In this document: one piece after another, positions 56,204 through 64,000 of the stretch
Layout: each line of letters begins with the position of its first letter
Numbering within the stretch: the stretch's first letter is position 1
NCBI RefSeq assembly: GCF_964355755.1
Contig: NC_092673.1
Coordinates: 21,087,001-21,151,000 of the forward strand
DNA from: Antedon mediterranea
Taxonomy: Eukaryota > Echinodermata > Crinoidea > Comatulida > Antedonidae
Reading direction: 5' to 3'
DNA: 64,000 nt
Made by a program: the position numbers and the translations under genes
The notes under the pieces: model-generated
The model's input: only the letters and a program-made list of their open reading frames with translations
Database searches by the model: none
What the model was told of the DNA's origin: nothing

Positions 56204-57451
56204 CTGAAAAATTGAAATTGTTTACATGATGCTATCCAACTACAGATTAATGTAGTAGGTTTATACAGGCTTTCTTATTTTGGATAGGTTACTGTATAAT
56301 TATAATCGAGAGGTATTTTAAATGAAACAATATACTTATTTTAAATATTTATCTAACTTAATTAACATACAGAGCATATTAGGGAGGTTTCGCAACCTTA
56401 CGAATATGATAATGAAAACTGATATGTCACACATTTGTGAAACTTTTGAGCTGATACCCATTTCATATTCGTAAAGCGTATTCGTGTTGACGAATATCAC
56501 GTCATATTCGTAACTATAAAACGAGTATAGTTTTTGAACTATTTTGCACATTTTGCATTTGAATCAGGAATGATTCATGATTATAATATGATTATAGATT
56601 TATTAAAAGTAATTTACGAAAGTAATTTACTAAAAATGTCAATTTTGATATCGCTCGCTTTGATGTTACGCTAGGCATAGGCAGCCAAGCAACACGTACC
56701 TGCGCTTCATTCAATTTTACCGCAGTCATATTTTGGACGGCACCCTCAATAGTCTCAACAGATTTTTACCGGCTTACGAAAACGAATACGTGTGTGTGAT
56801 ATATCCGTTTTCATTATCGTATTCGTAGCATGGCGAAACCTCTTTATTGACAATTTTTAAACCTAAATCATGTTATTATTGTTATTAATTTTAAAGTTGA
56901 AAAACATGTAATGTAAAATGAAAATTTAAACAAAATATTTTTACAATAGTATTCGTGGGAAGCATTATCTGTGGCCATGTATCATCAATGACACAGATGT
57001 TGAGTATTTTATAACAATAGTTGGTACTGACGTGTTGATACAATCCAAACATGACAATCAGAAAATCAATACTTGAGAATAACAGACATCCAGTTAATTT
57101 AAAATAATATACAGTAGAGTATTGGATGATATACTTTGTCTTAATTAACTGACTAATGAAAAAAATTTGTGAATATATTTTGCTACCTTGTAATATATGC
57201 TTTCTAATAATGCACTTTGTCTATACAGTATATTTTTTAAGACAGGGGACACTATGAAACGAATGAGAGTCTTTATATGTTTTAAACACTATGGCCCACC
57301 TCTATTCAGGGGTCACCTATATTAAAAAGACACTTTGTTAGGTCCCGAAGGTTTTCCGTTAATAGAGGTTTTACTGTTCAGTTACTACCTAATTTATTGG
57401 GGGAAAAAACGTCAATAGAGGATGGATGAACATTATGTGATTATTTTTTAC
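56204..57451 (-). other. CCDC125 intron 1 with TA-MITE copy 2
   Basis: Holds the 463-bp GGGAGGTTTCGC element and a decayed piece near 57300-57378 (GTTAATAGAGGTTTTACTGT) like those at 17400 and 42245. Otherwise AT-rich. Confidence 0.65.
56382..56844 (-). mobile_element. TA-target MITE, GGGAGGTTTCGCAACC ends, copy 2
   Basis: TA on both sides. Left end GGGAGGTTTCGCAACCTTAC; right end decayed (GCGAAACCTCTT). Opposite orientation to copy 1 and the same as copy 3. Confidence 0.82.
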
Positions 57452-57824
57452 CTCCATGTTTCTGTTCAGAAATTTTCTCTTGTTCCCTCTTAAAGTTGAC
57501 TTCTCTCATATTATGTTCGTAAAGTTGTTTCTGTTGTCGAATGGATGTTCCAATCTGAACGCCATCCATCGTTGGAAATGCCTCTGACGAACGATCCTCA
57601 CTTAAAGACTTTGTCCAGACATTATTAATTCTTTTATTGTTACAAACATTAACTTTAAGTCCTGGATCTGAACAGCATTTATGACATGAACTGTTGTGGT
57701 TGATGCAAAGCAAACTACCTGGTTTTAAGCCGTAGCCTAAGCCTAGATCACCTCGAGATAGATTGTAAGTATCGTCAGAAGATGTGGTCACTCCGGTACA
57801 TACATCACAGCTTTTCGAAGACAT
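57452..57824 (-). CDS. CCDC125: CCDC125 coding exon 1 (start codon)
   Basis: ATG at 57824-57822. The - strand reads MSSKSCDVCTGV, then GDLGLGYGLKPGSLLCI (residues about 25-41), the family's N-terminal signature (GDLGYGLGRKPG in human). A cysteine cluster (CHKCCSDP) follows, and the exon turns into coiled coil near its end (QQKQLYEHNMREVNFKREQE). Donor CAT GGA G|GTAAAA, phase 1. Upstream TTTTTCAG at about 57840 is an acceptor, so the 5' UTR is split. Confidence 0.9.
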
Positions 57825-57964
57825 TGCTAATTTTCTGCTGAAAAATAGAATTTTGTTATATTTTGTTTATTGAGTTGTAACAAATAAACAATCCTATTTG
57901 ATAATTGTGTTTTTAATATTAAATTGAAACCTTGAAAGTTTATAAAAATTTGAAAGCTGTGTGA

Positions 57965-58540
57965 TTGATTGATTCAGTTTTGATTGCCACAAAAGAAAAA
58001 ATTGTAAAATGCACGAATAGTCCTAGAGTTAAACCTAGTCTAAGGGAATGTCCCACAGAGATCCATTTAAGTCACCTCATCGTAAAGTCGCCTATCCAAA
58101 GTCCTGTTCCAAAGTCCCGGAACAGTTTCTCCATCGCAAAGTCGCCCCATATAATGTAGCCCCATTCAAAGTCGCCTCATACAATGTCGTCCCATACAAA
58201 GTCTCCCCATACAAAGTCACCCCGGAACAGTTGCCCATCGCAATGTTGCCCCCATGTTGCGGCCACACGGAGTAATTATGGTGGGGCATGGGAGAGTTGC
58301 CAAGCAGCCAAGGTAGTGGTGCTACCAGAGACTACACGACAGGGCTCCCCATTTATCCCTCTAGTAATAATAGTCGGCCTCTATCTACTACTACTAGAGT
58401 ACACGTTCTGTGTTATTATATATCCTGTTTAAATTCCGCAAGAATTTCATTGCGCAAATCCATACGCATAACACTTGACTTTGCGATGGGGCGACTTGAT
58501 GAAGGGTCGACTTTGCAATGGGGCGACTTGACTAGCAGCC
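57965..58540. repeat. Reiterated AAAGTCGCCCCAT motif cluster with inverted partner
   Basis: From about 58078 to 58260 a loose 13-15-base motif (AAAGTCGCCCCATACAA and variants) is repeated roughly a dozen times. Its reverse complement (ACTTTGCGATGGGGCGACTT) occurs at about 58479-58498 and 58510-58530. The whole may be a foldback element upstream of CCDC125. The short frames on both strands are by-products. Confidence 0.6.
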
Positions 58541-59225
58541 GTCCCACAGACAGTCTAGAGCCTAGGCCAGCATAGGCCTAGGCCTAGCCTAGCTAGTTTA
58601 GTACTTCCTAGCTAGGCCTAGTAGGCCTCCCTAGTAGTGTAGGCCTAGGCCTAGGCTAGTTGTAAATAGAAAAGGCTGTAGGCCTACTTATACTTAACTT
58701 ACGACTACGAAATAATGAGTGGTATGAGACGCTGTTTTGAAGTTGGCCTACCTAGGCTAGCCTAGGTATCGATTTTTATTATTTTTTGTCATGTTTTGTC
58801 TACTCGTCGACTCGTTTAGGACAGGTTGTAATTAATTAGTCTGCTGCCACCAATTGTTATATTTTTTAATTTATTGAGGTCATTTGCATATGTTCAGCCA
58901 GGTGTGCTGACAGTGCTGGCCTTTTGCTCGACCCTTTGTCTTTTGTTAAGTGTTAAAGCTATATGCTGAGTAGTGAAATAAGATTTTTATGTGTGGGAGG
59001 CACAACATTGGTAATGGTAAGATGTTATGAAATATACTTTTGTACTACTTGTACTAATACTAGGCCAGGCCCTTTATGCATGTGAATATTATAAGTTAGA
59101 CTTGACGTGGTGTTAGGCTTTATTTACCTGTGTTGTCCGTAGGCATCCCCGCTGTAAACTTCAGTAGTGATAAAATTGTTTGCTTCCCATACTAATCTGT
59201 ATTTTGATCATAAATATGTACCTGA
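58541..59225. promoter_or_regulatory. Candidate CCDC125 5' region, CTAGGCCTA-rich
   Basis: 58555-58660 is packed with CCTAGGCCTA/GGCCTAGC words. A - strand donor GTC|GTAAGT at 58702 could end a 5' non-coding exon (58703 to about 58800) feeding the acceptor at 57840. Promoter function is inferred from position only. 58860-59225 shows nothing. Confidence 0.3.
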
Positions 59226-59625
59226 GCATGAAAGATTTAGCTTTCTCACGTTTACGACTTATATCGCATAACCTTATTAGAATAAAAACTGGGGAGGTGG
59301 TCTTGCATGCCACCCGATGAATGTCTTTTTAAATGAGACGAAGTGCTGCATGCAGACTGAGCTATACGCATTATGTGAATGCCCATTTACTGTGCACAAA
59401 CGGGAAACTTATAATTTACATTGCCATAGCCTTGTGTTTTTATTTTCTATTGAACCTTTATTACTGTCAAAATTTGTTTTTGAAGTTCTTAAAGTTAGTG
59501 AAGATATTATTTAAGTTTGTTATTGCTATTTTCATGCTTGTATCGCCTACTATTTGTATGCCATGTTGGACACTGTTATCCCCAATAAAGAATAAATAAA
59601 TAAATAAATAATAAAATAAAATAGA
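59226..59625 (+). mobile_element. LINE fragment: C-terminal zinc-knuckle-like tail and 3' end
   Basis: In broken frames: MKDLAFSRLRLISHNLIRIK-TG then, after a one-base shift, RWSCMPPDECLFK, and later ELYALCECPFTVHKRETY and FSIEPLLLSKFVFEVLKVSED. R-x-R...HNL...G...PP.E..C...E.HA.CECP is the usual extreme C-terminus of LINE polymerases. Ends CCAATAAAGAATAAATAAAT, a 3' tail of (AAAT)n. Dead fragment. Confidence 0.65.
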
Positions 59626-61000
59626 AAATAGATATACTTCTACCATCTTCATTTTGGTCCTTCACAGTTGGTGAGTTTTTATTTTCTTTATACAGTATAT
59701 TTGTTTGTAACATGACTGACCAATGCTTTATTCAATAAATATTAATAATAATAACTTGTTTTTTCATTTTGTTCAAAGTTGTTTCGGAGATGGAGGTTTC
59801 CATGGATCTATCTACTAACTGAAAGTGAATGATCGAGTCAAAGTTGGCCAGTCTTTATTAGCTATATATTTGTTTGTAACCAATGCTTTAGTTAGTATTA
59901 TAATAATCAATTATTAATTTTGTTCTTTTGTTAAATGTTGTTTCGGAGATTGGTTTTCCATTCCATTTGGTGGCAGCACTCTATTAAAGGACCCTGGAAG
60001 TAGAAAGTTGTGGTATGTCGTCCACACCTGTGTGCAATTCAGCCCAGTAGGCTTCAAGTCGCAGGTTATACCGCGTACCCGCCATTACATATTTGCTTGT
60101 AATATCTGACCCATATTTTATATTATATTTATATTATTTATACTCAAATAATATTAATCAATTTTGTTTTCTTTTGGTTCAATGTTGTTTTGGAGTGAAT
60201 GTTTTGTTGCCATGGATCTATCAACTCTAAATTAAGTATTCTTTGGTACATGGATGGTGAAGGAATATGGGGACAATAATGCTGGTAAGTCTGAAAGGTG
60301 AAATTGGGGTTTTTTTCATATTTATTTTCTATCGCTATTTGAAACCTGTAACCTTTTCAACATAAGCATAATTGCAAACTGATTTGAAATTATTCTTTTT
60401 TTCTTACAGGAATGAAACTGATTTTTGTTTTTTTCGGCAGTAATTGCAACATTGGAAGAAAGGGTAATATTACAGATGAAAATTTGTTTTCAACCACACT
60501 TAAGGCTCCATTTTGAGTCAGAGTTTATTGGTTATGATTATTCTTATTTGATAAGGCGAATGAAAATAAACTACTGCGTGAGTATCTATCTCTAGGCTAT
60601 GGTAGTTGTAAAAAACATGTTAAAATTTTATTCTAAAAACAAGCATTAACTAATGTTCTCATTGAGCATGCATCGGGTTTGGGTAGCAAGCAACTACTTA
60701 AACTAAACACTTTTTATTATTCTGCCCTCTATTGTAAAATTGTTTTTTTAAGTGTGATAGGCTTTTGTCCAGATGACATTAGGCCTACTCACAAATGTTT
60801 GTTTTCATTGCTGACTAGTGTGCTGAGAATCTGAAACAAGGCCTGTGTTAGTTTGTGAGGTTAGTGAGTGGACCTAATCAATGACAACAGATTGTGATGT
60901 ATTAGTTTTTTTATTATGTATACTAATATTTTAGTAGCATATTTACTTTTAGAAAATTGAAGTTTACATAATTATAACGACCAATGTTAGATGTATGTAT
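59626..61000. other. Intergenic, no confident feature
   Basis: AT-rich. A duplicated theme (GTTTGTAAC...CAATGCTTTA...TGTT.CGGAGAT.G) occurs near 59705-59800, 59870-59955 and, more loosely, 60090-60200, so an old tandem repeat of about 170 bases may be present. AATGCTG|GTAAGT at 60281 is a possible donor of a non-coding JAKMIP 5' exon. Confidence 0.4.
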
Positions 61001-62057
61001 GACCCCATTTACACTTCATCGACGATTTCTTAGCCGGCCCGACGCCGGCTTTCTTTTTAGCCCGCAATGTGTTACACTTACCCAAAAAGCCGGCCTCGGG
61101 CCCCTACTATTGTGTTTACACTTGCTCTCGCGGAAGAGTGCTCGATGATACGATTTTGCTACATTCACATCATATCCGCTCATGTGCGCTCACCAACCGT
61201 CTTAAAAAGTTAATATTAAACGTTGTTGATCTACACTAGGCCTAGGCCTACCGAAATTTAGCAAAAAAGAATCAAATAACGGTATTTAATATGAATCAAA
61301 ACAATTGTATTATTGCTTTACTACTAATGTTTGCGTCTCGTTTTCTGAAGAATAGTAGTAGATCAATACGCCTTTTTCGCGAAACGGAAGACATTTTCGA
61401 TCGATGACAAACAATGCCGTGCAACAAAGCGTAACCAACAGAAATAACATCGCGTTTTCAGCCTATTTTCAGGACAAGTTACTCCATTAATTCGTAACTC
61501 CTCAACGGACAGTCGTATGGACAAAATTTTTACTGTAGAATGTTCTTTAAAGATTAGCCTACATAACTGTGTGTTTGAAAAAAATTAGAAAATTTGTTTT
61601 CACTTCTTAAAGGCCATCGAAAAAAACACCACAGTGTATAAGCATAGGCGCCACATGGGGTCCTGAAATCCCCTGAAAACGCTATGTTATTTCTGTTGGT
61701 TACGCTTCGTTGCACGGCATTGTTTGTCATTGATCGAAGATGTCTTCCGTTTCGTGAAAAAGGCGTATACATCTTCACCAATTTAATTTCAATGAAGAAT
61801 TCCCGTTCATCAGCAATAATTTTCGTAAACTTTAAACTATAGTTGACCCAGAACGTTCATTTTATGACCGCGAGTGTTTACACTATACGAAGTGCCGGCC
61901 CGAAGCCCGCAATTGCCGGCCCGAAGCCTACTCTAGACTAGGCTCAAAATTGAGCCGGCTCGAGGCCGGCTCGGTTGGTACCAGAGTGTTTACACTTGTG
62001 CACTTTTGGCTCGGAGCCGGCCTCGGGCTCGCTAAAGGCTGAAGTGTAAATGGGGTC
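61001..62057. mobile_element. GACCCCATTTACACTT element, copy 2, with long inner inverted repeat
   Basis: Ends GACCCCATTTACACTTC and GAAGTGTAAATGGGGTC, flanked by TAT on both sides. GGCCGG-rich subterminal parts as in copy 1 (15827-17272). Inside, arms of about 100 bases at 61365-61465 and 61668-61770 are inverted (GCCGTGCAACAAAGCGTAAC versus GTTACGCTTCGTTGCACGGC). No transposase. Confidence 0.85.
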
Positions 62058-62100
62058 TATGTCTGCTGTTGAGAGGGATATGAGTGGTATAATACTAATA

Positions 62101-62583
62101 GGGAGGTTTTGCAACCTTACGATAACGAAAACGGATATGTCATACATTTGTGAAACTTTTGAGCTGATCCCCATTTCATATTCGTAAAGCGTATTCGTGT
62201 TGATGAATATCACCAGTCATATTTGTAACTACAAAACGAGTATAGTTTTTGATCTATTTTGATCCATGATTATAATATAATTATAGATTTATTGAAAGTA
62301 ATTTACTAAAGTAATTTACTAAAATGCCAGGTCAATTTTGATAAATAGCAGTTTTTAAAGTCCTCACTCGCTTTGATGTTATGCTAGGCCTAGGCAGCCA
62401 AGCACCAAGCAACACGTACCTGCTGCTGCGCTTAAATTTACCGCAGTCTTATTTTGGACGGTGCCCTCAATATAATTTGTTGCCATGCGAAACACATTTT
62501 TCCTGGCTTACGAAAAACAAATACGTGTGATTGACGTACGTATCCATTTTCGTTATCGTATTCGTAAGATTGCGAAACCTTCC
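62101..62583 (-). mobile_element. TA-target MITE, GGGAGGTTTCGCAACC ends, copy 3
   Basis: TA at 62099-62100 and 62584-62585. Ends GGGAGGTTTTGCAACC and GATTGCGAAACCTTCC. Lies 350 bases upstream of the JAKMIP start exon. Inner blocks shared with copies 1 and 2. Confidence 0.88.
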
Positions 62584-62929
62584 TAATATTGCACCTGTTT
62601 CTCAATGCTTTTATCTCCATAGGAATATTTATCCTGTATCATAGGCAAATTCTGTAATACGGTATCTTATTGTATCGCATGTGTTATCTGTATCATGGAA
62701 GGTTAGGTAAAGATCTATGATACATTATGCAGGTGTCACATGACAAACATATGATATGCTGTATGACTGTATCAGGAAATTCGCCTATGATACTAGAAAA
62801 TGTAGATAAGTATTTGGCTAGCCAGTAAGACCATAGAGATATTATAGTGAACATATCTATGGTAAGACATACGTCATAACATATGACCCCTTTCTGTGTA
62901 TTCAGATAAAAAAAACATTCATTTTTCAG

Positions 62930-63563
62930 TTTAATGATGGCTGGGAAAATAAATGAAAAGGTGTCTTCGATTGAGGCTCAAAATTCATCATTAAAAAGAA
63001 ATTTAGAAGAAATGCGAATTCATATTGGACAACTAAATCAGCAGCTTGAACAAGAACAGAATGCAGTTAAGCAGTTACGACGCGAAAAGGCTTTAGAAAT
63101 TAAACAAGTAAAAGAGCATGAGGAACAAACCTCCAAAGTAACTATTAATGATTTAAAAGCCAAACTGCTCAATGACAAGGAGAAAGAGTTAGCTAACCAG
63201 AGGGAACAGTTAAACAGACAGCACAACACGGAAATTAATCGGATTTCTCGCGTAAATGATGAAGCATTCAAGAAATATCAATTAAAATCCCAAAAGGAAA
63301 AAGAGGAGGAGTTTTCAAGAAAGAAACATGAATTGTTAGCAGACTTAAAGTTGAATATAACAAGATCATTTAAAGCTGAGAAAGCAAAGCTTCTTCAAGA
63401 GATTGATGATCTAAAGAAAAGTAAAAAGCATTTGGATGAAGAGTTGAATCTGTTGGTAATTTCAGACAGACAGAAAGCAACAGATATTAGACGCTCTTAT
63501 GAAGAACATTTGCGAGAACTTGATCAGATCAGAAAGGAAGCCAAGACAGACATGAGAAGATTG
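62930..63563 (+). CDS. JAKMIP: JAKMIP-like first coding exon (3' part of gene outside window)
   Basis: Acceptor CATTTTTCAG at 62929, then four bases of UTR and ATG 62934 (a second ATG follows directly). Donor TTG|GTATGT at 63563, phase 0: 210 codons. The product is continuous coiled coil. LKAKLLNDKEKELANQREQL, NRQHNTEINRI and ADIRRSYEEHLRELDQIRKE then DMRRL follow JAKMIP1 closely (LKAKLHEEKTKELQALREGL, IRQHEQE; ADLRAAYQAHQDEVHRIKRE, DIRRL). JAKMIP proteins bind Tyk2/Jak1, GABA-B receptor and microtubules in vertebrates. The acceptor implies a non-coding first exon upstream. Confidence 0.85.
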
Positions 63564-64000
63564 GTATGTATCTTGTTAACTAAATTGGTAATTCGATTTA
63601 TACAGTCTCAACTCTCCCAATACCGGACACCTTTGGACTGAACAAATATGATTTTCCAGACAGTATTGGGAAAATTTCTGGTTTTCAGGGGGTCCGTTAT
63701 TGGGAGAGTTGACTGTACACATTTCAAAACTCTTATTTTTAAGGCATTTCGATTAGTACGTTTAGAGCCTTTTAAAAATTCTAGATTTGCTTACAAATTC
63801 TAGAGGAGGAGAAGCCCCTCTTAAAAACAGCTGCACTACAGCAGTACAGCTGACTTGAAGAGGCCCTCTTAAAAACAATACAAAGAAAATACAGACAAAA
63901 TTCAAACGTACAAGAAGATTTCATAAAGTCAAAATTCTTAAACAGATAAAAAAAAGATTGTACAAAAATTAGAAAAATGTTAAAATTCATTTTTTCTTTT
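63564..64000 (+). other. JAKMIP intron 1 (partial) with a 117-bp MITE
   Basis: The MITE is listed separately. A short block AGAGGGCCTCTT-like (AGAGGAGGAGAAGCCCCTCTTAAAAACAGCTG, then AGAGGCCCTCTTAAAAACA) at 63800-63870 repeats CCTCTTAAAAACA. Nothing else seen. Confidence 0.55.
63601..63717. mobile_element. 117-bp MITE, TACAGTC...CAACTCTCCCAATA ends
   Basis: TACAGTCTCAACTCTCCCAA at the left and TTGGGAGAGTTGACTGTA at the right, with TA as the outermost, probably duplicated bases. Related wording (CTCTCCCAATAC...GAGTATTGAGAGACTCGAC) at 55945-56045 is probably a decayed relative. Confidence 0.8.

Larger units (their letters stand above)
48175..57824 (-). other. CCDC125: CCDC125-like gene locus, 11 coding exons
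   Basis: Reading the - strand, eleven exons join at GT-AG sites into one frame of 493 codons plus TGA; human CCDC125 has about 511 residues. Diagnostic matches from known vertebrate CCDC125 are the N-terminal GDLGYGL.KPG, the central PC.CA.MAA cysteine patch, EAY...DA.RIAFE.QL, and the C-terminal LLND..EALAHQR. The protein is largely coiled coil. In mammals it has been linked to cell motility through Rho-type GTPases, but the mechanism is little known. A CAG acceptor 13 bases upstream of the ATG implies at least one 5' non-coding exon, perhaps near 58703-58800, where - strand GTC|GTAAGT forms a good donor. Confidence 0.92.

Noticed and set aside
1-64000. tRNA or rRNA genes
   Set aside because: I saw no cloverleaf with the A/B box pattern and no rRNA-like conserved block; a tRNAscan-SE run would settle this.

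Overview
This is a eukaryotic (metazoan) genomic window. It is AT-rich and has long introns with GT-AG splice sites, many small inverted-repeat transposons, LINE 3' fragments and minisatellites. Three protein-coding genes can be read, all recognised by protein family knowledge applied to the translated exons: an RGS12-type regulator of G-protein signalling (+ strand, 5' end cut by the window), a CCDC125-type coiled-coil protein (- strand, complete coding region), and the first coding exon of a JAKMIP-type coiled-coil protein (+ strand, cut by the right edge). An invertebrate deuterostome such as an echinoderm would fit, but that is only an impression from gene content and repeat style.

Layout. 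1-44705: the RGS12-like gene. Its exons encode, in order, the end of a PDZ domain, a PTB domain, a linker with a ZAD-like cysteine domain, the RGS box, two Raf-like Ras-binding domains and a GoLoco motif, ending at TAG 44703-44705 with AATAAA at 44829. Exons 2, 3, 4 and a likely alternative first exon (25378-25476) all join in phase 0, so long, exon-skipped and short isoforms are all possible. 44835-48170: intergenic, with tandem repeats. 48175-57824: the CCDC125-like gene, 11 coding exons, about 493 codons. 57825-62930: an intergenic or promoter region with a degenerate reiterated motif, a LINE fragment and nested inverted-repeat elements. 62934-63563: the first coding exon of the JAKMIP-like gene.

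The non-coding part is where the unusual structure lies. Intron 1 holds a 2.6-kb foldback element with a 6-bp target duplication. Intron 2 holds a three-level nest of DNA transposons. The intron that splits the first Ras-binding domain holds a 69-bp minisatellite of 58 full units with no indel; it creates three very long but probably meaningless open frames. A 2,744-bp non-coding element with terminal inverted repeats and an ATAT target duplication interrupts this array. Several MITE families can be defined by their ends and target sites: two with TTAA sites (piggyBac-like), one with TA sites in three copies, and one with a 9-bp duplication.

Functionally, the RGS12-like protein would act on Galpha-i/o (GAP through the RGS box, GDI through GoLoco) and as a scaffold for Ras-MAPK signalling. 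The other two are cytoplasmic coiled-coil proteins. Nothing in the sequence links the three genes beyond their neighbourhood.
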